Positions 7,713 through 11,564 of a stretch of DNA of 11,564 nt are shown in pieces. Both the position numbers and the translations under genes were made by a program. A model generated the notes under the pieces. The model saw only the letters and a program-made list of their open reading frames with translations. It made no database searches and was not told the origin of the DNA. This DNA is from Gloeophyllum trabeum ATCC 11539. Taxonomy: Eukaryota; Basidiomycota; Agaricomycetes; Gloeophyllales; Gloeophyllaceae. The stretch's first letter is position 1. The number at the start of each line of letters is the position of its first letter. The stretch is taken from the NCBI RefSeq assembly GCF_000344685.1, contig NW_006920429.1, positions 409,450 to 421,013 on the forward strand. The letters run 5' to 3'.

Positions 7713-9929
7713 TCATACCGAATGCAGCTGCTCCTTATTGATGACCTGCGTGAAGATCTCCAGGGCGGCTGCGGGCTGGAAAGCGGGCTACGACAATCCC
7801 GGGTCAGGGACGATCGCCGAAGGGAATTGATTTATCTACTTACAACTTCATGGCCCGACGCATACACTCTCCTATTAAATCAAGGCGTTCTATCAGCACG
7901 ACGCATCGGAGGAAAAGGCAAAGGAAGGGGAGAACGTACGCGAAGGTGAAGTTGTCCACGTTCTGCACCGCCGCGACGGGCGTCCCGTCGATCGTCATGT
8001 TGGTAAATGGCGTCGCGTGCAGCCGCGCGCTGCCGTACCAGTTCATCGCGAGCACGGACGCGTGCCCGCCCAGCCAGTTGCAGCTGTGAGCAGCGTGTTA
8101 GGTGTAGGGTGAGGGAGTGGAAAGTGGGGAATCAGCTTACTTGATATCCGCGTCGCCAGCCTGGGTGGGACGCACGGTGTGAGTAATAAGGGGGATGGAG
8201 ATGTAGGTGGTACGTACCCAGATAAGCATCTTCAACCCCGAATTCGCCAGCGCTCCCAGCTGGGGGAGCAGCGTCCTCGCGTCCTGCCCTCGGAACAAAT
8301 CAGCATACTCTGACTGCGGCAGGGCAACACTACTCACGTCACCCGTGCGCGTGAACAGCTCGTACGGCGCGTCGGGGCACTCGGAGTAGTTGCTCTCCGC
8401 GCCGATGGCAGCGAGGACGGACGGCAGGCTGAGATAGTTGACGTAGTATTCCGGCGGGAAGAGTGCGGACGCGTTCTGCCGCAGGTCGTCCGAGTCGCGG
8501 TCGCCCACCGCCGGGACGAACACGTACTCAATCTACACGTCCCACACACTTATGATCAACGCATAAGGGCGACGCCCAGCGGAGGAGACGCACGCAGTAG
8601 TTATCGGCGGTCGCGCAGATCTCGTTGGACGCGGACGAGTTGCCCGCGGCGTAGCACGCCGCCTCCTGGACGAGGCACCCGCCAGGGCCGTAGAACGCCT
8701 CGTTGAGCTGCGCGAGCACGCTGTCGTTCTGCAGCTGGCCGTACCCGGGGGCGTACGTTGCGAAGTCGACGTAGGCCTTGTTCTGCAGGAGGGGGTCGTA
8801 CCACCCGCTGTAGACATCGGGTTATCAGGTTAGGCGAGGTGGAAGGGCAGCCGGGGAGGAACGAACGGACTTATTGATCATCAGCGCGCTGACGACGACT
8901 TTCTCGCCTTGGAGTGCTCCGGCGTCGATAAGCGCGTTCTGCTGGTCGAAGTACGTGACCATGGCGGGGCCGTAATGCCCGCCATAGCTCTCCGTCGCGA
9001 AGATGAACCTGAGTAGTTTAGTCAGACGCACAGAGCAGGAAGAGTCGGGACAAGGATGCTCACTCCCTGCTTTCGTACTTAGAGAACTCGCCGCTCTCGA
9101 AGAGGACCTGGAAGGCGTTCCAGACGAAGGGAGATGCGGTGAACGTGCTGTTCACGGTGTCCTCGCCATACGAAAAGCCGGTGCCGATCGGCTGGTCGAT
9201 GTAGATCACTAGGGGGTGTGTGGTTGGTGTCATGCGCTCCCGGCGGTGGAACAAGTGGAGAACATACTATTGCTAGCATTGTTCCAGCTAATCGCACGAG
9301 AAGTATATGAATATCTAGGTAGGAGGTATATGACAGGAACTTGCCTATAGGGATTGATGTACGTGGACTCGCCGTCAGGATTAACCAAGCAAGGCCCGTT
9401 CTCTAGAAGTATATCGCAGGTAATTAACAATCAAAACCCGGTGGTAAGTGGTAGTTTCTTACCTTGGAAAAGTCCAATCATAGATGAGCATCCCGGACCG
9501 CCATTCAGCCTATGATACAGTCAGAATTGGCCTTGGCGTATATGAACATCCAGGCATCTTACCAAAGGGTGAACGGTGCGGACTCGGGATTCTCCCGCGC
9601 CTCGAAGAACCAAAACCACTGTACGCAAATAAGATTCAGGTCACGTCAGATCACTGGCCAACTGCGAAATAAACCCTCCATCATACCATTGACATGTTCG
9701 TCCCGACTTCGATATACCCCGACATTTGATGCACCCCAGGCGTCGTCTCGCAGATGCCCGAGTCATTCACATACCGTAACTTCACATCTGGATTCACAGC
9801 CGACCGGTACTCGAACTTCTGGCTTGCGATACCGGAGAGACTAGTATTTGCCGCTCGCGTGAGTAGGGCGTGCCGGCCCAAGGTGAAGACCGCGAACGCG
9901 AGGCCAGAAACGAATGATACGACGCGCAT
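7713..9929 (-). CDS. Secreted serine carboxypeptidase, family S10
   Basis: Minus-strand exons 9929-9687, 9618-9563, 9509-9463, 9402-9345, 9287-9268, 9208-9064, 9008-8871, 8807-8594, 8532-8338, 8283-8218, 8160-8141, 8083-7940, 7871-7844 and 7787-7713 join to 482 aa, a normal S10 length. Residues 1 to about 26 form a signal peptide (MRVVSFVSGLAFAVFTLG), so the enzyme is secreted or vacuolar. Conserved blocks in order: [31 protein letters not shown] (100-119), NPYSWNNASNMIYIDQPIGT, catalytic ESYGGHYGP with Ser197, INNGWYDPLLQ, the acid in WAGDADINCNWLGG (from about 394), and SGHEVPAFQP with His456. It would remove C-terminal amino acids from peptides at acidic pH. Many N-x-S/T sites (N28, N55, N78 and others) suggest glycosylation. 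Intron 4 is GC-AG; all others are GT-AG. The start at 9929 fits the signal peptide and TATA position better than the in-frame ATG at 9983. Confidence 0.95.
9288..9344 (-). other. GC-AG intron 4 of the carboxypeptidase gene
   Basis: The donor reads AG|GCAAGT on the minus strand, the classic GC-donor consensus, and the acceptor is ATTAG. Splicing here restores the family motif NPYSWNN exactly (TAT AG + C TGG). The nearby GT would give the wrong phase. The intron is 57 nt, and the exon that follows is only 20 nt. Confidence 0.85.
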
Positions 9930-9989
9930 GGTGGGCAGATCCAACAGCGGGGTTGAGCCGGACGGCTCGCTCCCGTGCGGCATCGCCGC

Positions 9990-9995
9990 TTTATA
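9990..9995 (-). promoter_or_regulatory. TATA box of the carboxypeptidase gene
   Basis: TATAAA on the minus strand (within CTTATAAAG, 9997-9989) lies 61 nt upstream of the ATG at 9929. Transcription beginning about 30 nt downstream would leave a short leader and exclude the ATG at 9983. This supports the start at the signal peptide. Confidence 0.7.
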
Positions 9996-9997
9996 AG

Positions 9998-10655
9998 TCT
10001 GTCGCCTTCTAGCGAACGTATGGAAGGGGATATGTTTGGGCGCCTTCTTTCCCGCTGTCGGTGCTTTGCATGCGGCCCTGATCCCATGGAGGGTATTTTT
10101 AGTCCAGCGCTATCCGCAGGACTTTGGGCCGTACATAGCATGAGGAGCGCACGGCAACATAAACGCCAGCATTGGAGCAGAGAATCCGAATTCTGCACTG
10201 TCTCCGAGACATAAAAGCAGACACGAGAAACTGTGCTCTGCGTTAAGAAATTTAAACTCCCGTCCGGCGAGATGTTGCGGTTGCCTCATTTAGCCGCTCG
10301 GTAAATCCCGGCCAGTGGTACTGCAGCCATGGCGGTGAGTACAATTGAACACGACAGACTATCACTTCCCTCGAGAAAATTCACTATACTGTACCGCTTT
10401 GTATGGTAGCAACAGTCCGGCTTGCGTAACACGTTCCATTGATACAGCTATTTGCAGATCGATGGGCCCGCTTTTCAGCAAATCATCTACAGTCGGACAG
10501 GCAAATTGAAGTCCCCAAGAGACAGAAATAAGAGCTTTTGGACTTCTATAACTCCTTCCGACGTCCCTGGCGACCACTCCGGCGCATTCCGACTTTATGC
10601 GGCTTTCTGAGTTCACCCGAGTGACACCAAAAGCGAGATTCCTTAGACTTGGGAC
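9998..10655. other. Upstream region of the carboxypeptidase gene
   Basis: This is probably promoter and intergenic DNA. A CCCCT stress-element-like motif occurs on the minus strand near 10021-10029, which means little without expression data. A minus-strand frame of 84 codons (10362-10616) has no recognisable domain and no gene-like neighbours. I see no repeat or RNA gene before the mobile element at 10658. Confidence 0.4.
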
Positions 10656-10657
10656 TA

Positions 10658-11091
10658 CAGTCGACTCTGTCTTAACCCATACCTGTCATAACCCATAACC
10701 TGTAATAACCCATAGGTTTTTGGCTTCCACCGACATGGTAGATAGTAAAAACCCATAAGTCTGCCGTATCCCATAACCCATAGCTTTTTGAAGGGTCATA
10801 ACCCATAAAACAACCTATATTAGGAAGGTACAGGTCTCCTTCTCACGAGAATCTGGACCATCTGGACCCTTAATTTTTGGTTCTCGTGGTATTTCAGAAG
10901 ATAACCCATACCAGACTCAAGATTCCGTATCTAAACGGTGTCATAAACGACGTCCGGCCTATACCGCATAGGCTGTCTGTCACGCGTACTAGGTAGTCAC
11001 ACAATGTCACACGTTCTGGTAACCCATAGTCTGCAGAAACCCATAACTTTTGGGTTCCACGAGCCGTTATGGGTTAAGACAGAGTCGACTG
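10658..11091. mobile_element. 434-bp Tc1/mariner-pogo-like MITE
   Basis: Perfect 24-bp terminal inverted repeats begin CAGTCGACTCTGTCTTAACC at 10658 and end with the complement at 11091. Both ends abut TA (10656-10657 and 11092-11093), so 26 bp match in all. TA duplication and CAGT-type ends fit the Tc1/mariner superfamily, and pogo/Fot1-type ends are the closest in style. There is no ORF, so the element depends on a transposase elsewhere or is dead. The interior holds nine same-strand AACCCATA copies and an 8-bp inverted pair, CACGAGAA at 10844-10851 and TTCTCGTG at 10881-10888. Imperfect CTTGGG/CCCAAG symmetry continues a few bases outside the TA on both sides. Confidence 0.85.
10674..11045 (+). 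repeat. Nine AACCCATA direct repeats
   Basis: Exact copies of AACCCATA start at 10674, 10690, 10707, 10750, 10775, 10800, 10903, 11021 and 11038, all on the plus strand. The first lies inside the left inverted repeat. Its mirror in the right inverted repeat (TATGGGTT, 11068-11075) is the only reversed copy. Spacings of 16-17 nt recur near both ends and 25 nt in the middle. They resemble subterminal motifs of DNA transposons that may bind transposase, which is inference. Two longer blocks (from 10707 and from 11038) also repeat a following TTTTGG-TTCCACC-like string. Confidence 0.85.
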
Positions 11092-11093
11092 TA

Positions 11094-11564
11094 CGCCCCA
11101 AGACGCGAGACCAAGGGGTCTTGAAAACCTTATTTTGCCACCCCACCTGAACGCCCCCCCTGGGTACCCCACCTCGTCCCCCTTGACTTCAACGCTCGAG
11201 CATCGGTCTACACACAGTACACGTCACCGCCTACACTAGTATAATAAGGCCGTCCGCTACTCTGCTCGACACCCCGTCCTCGCTGTCTTCCCCGTCGACC
11301 ACCATGCCCTTGCCGCTTCCGGCCGCGGTCCGGGTAGAAGTCTGGTAGCAAACCCCAACCCTAGGGTGTACCGCCACGGGTCAGGTGACAACGCCAGCGT
11401 CGGCGCCCGGCGTGTTGTCGCCGCCCGCTTTAGGCCTGTCGTCGTCGTCGCCGACGATGAGCATGGCTGTAGCATTTGTATGTAGTCGTGGAAATATGGA
11501 ATAAATCTCATTAAATACACAAAATTCGTTTGATGGATTTGACATGTATGCGCCGCCACTTACA
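11094..11564. other. Unassigned right-edge sequence
   Basis: No gene can be supported. C-rich tracts with a repeated CCCCACCT (about 11140-11175) give way to a stretch with a TATAATAAGG promoter-like string (about 11239-11248) and, further on, AATAAA at 11500-11505. The order of these signals could be a short transcription unit or part of a retroelement LTR cut by the window edge, but I see no paired LTR or coding domain. A minus-strand frame at 11257-11559 shows no recognisable protein. Confidence 0.3.

Noticed and set aside
9930..9983. Upstream in-frame ATG of the carboxypeptidase
   Set aside because: It lies only about 7-12 nt from the TATA box and would put 18 polar residues before the signal peptide. 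The ATG at 9929 fits better.
10362..10616. 84-codon minus-strand frame
   Set aside because: No domain is recognisable and the sequence is AT-mixed intergenic DNA. There is no supporting promoter or neighbour.
10674..11045. AACCCATA series as telomeric repeat
   Set aside because: The fungal telomere unit is usually CCCTAA/TTAGGG in tight tandem. Here the motif is different, irregularly spaced and bounded by inverted repeats of a DNA element.
10674..11045. AACCCATA series as CRISPR array
   Set aside because: The repeats are 8 nt and unevenly spaced, no cas genes are present, and the window is a eukaryotic genome with spliced genes.
11257..11559. 100-codon minus-strand frame at the right edge
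   Set aside because: It has no recognisable motif. Plus-strand signals (TATAATAAGG, AATAAA) suggest transcription in the other direction, if any.

Overview
The window looks like basidiomycete (Agaricomycetes-type mushroom or polypore) nuclear DNA. Its genes are GC-rich and split by many very short introns (49-68 nt, with CTRAY-like branch sites), and their products are typical of fungi. I assembled four protein genes by reading splice junctions against conserved protein motifs. All exon coordinates are therefore predictions without transcript support.

Layout. Positions 1-3000 hold no gene I can name: a 132-bp hairpin MITE-like element (797-928), scattered short repeats, and a diverged tandem duplication of a coding-like segment (2359-2569 and 2618-2820). 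Positions 3219-4776 (+) are a three-exon gene for a 483-aa EEIG1/EHBP1 N-terminal C2 (NT-C2) protein. Positions 5316-5817 (-) are mitochondrial ribosomal protein bL28m (150 aa, two coding exons, with a probable leader intron that may create an alternative split start codon). Positions 6013-7127 (+), divergent from bL28m across a very short shared promoter, are a four-exon gene for a 239-aa basic protein that I do not recognise and that may be mitochondrial. Positions 7713-9929 (-) are a 14-exon secreted serine carboxypeptidase of family S10 (482 aa) with a TATA box. Positions 10658-11091 are a 434-bp non-autonomous element with perfect 24-bp terminal inverted repeats next to TA dinucleotides (Tc1/mariner-pogo style). 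It carries nine same-strand copies of AACCCATA. The right edge (11094-11564) is unassigned.

The genes do not form a pathway or cluster. This is ordinary housekeeping and secretory content with MITE-type insertions around it. The most notable points are two GC-AG introns in neighbouring genes, a splice-created candidate ATG for bL28m, an intronic palindrome of about 80 bp, the repeat-rich pogo-like MITE, and the diverged tandem coding-like repeat. I see no CRISPR array, defence system, rRNA, tRNA or biosynthetic cluster.
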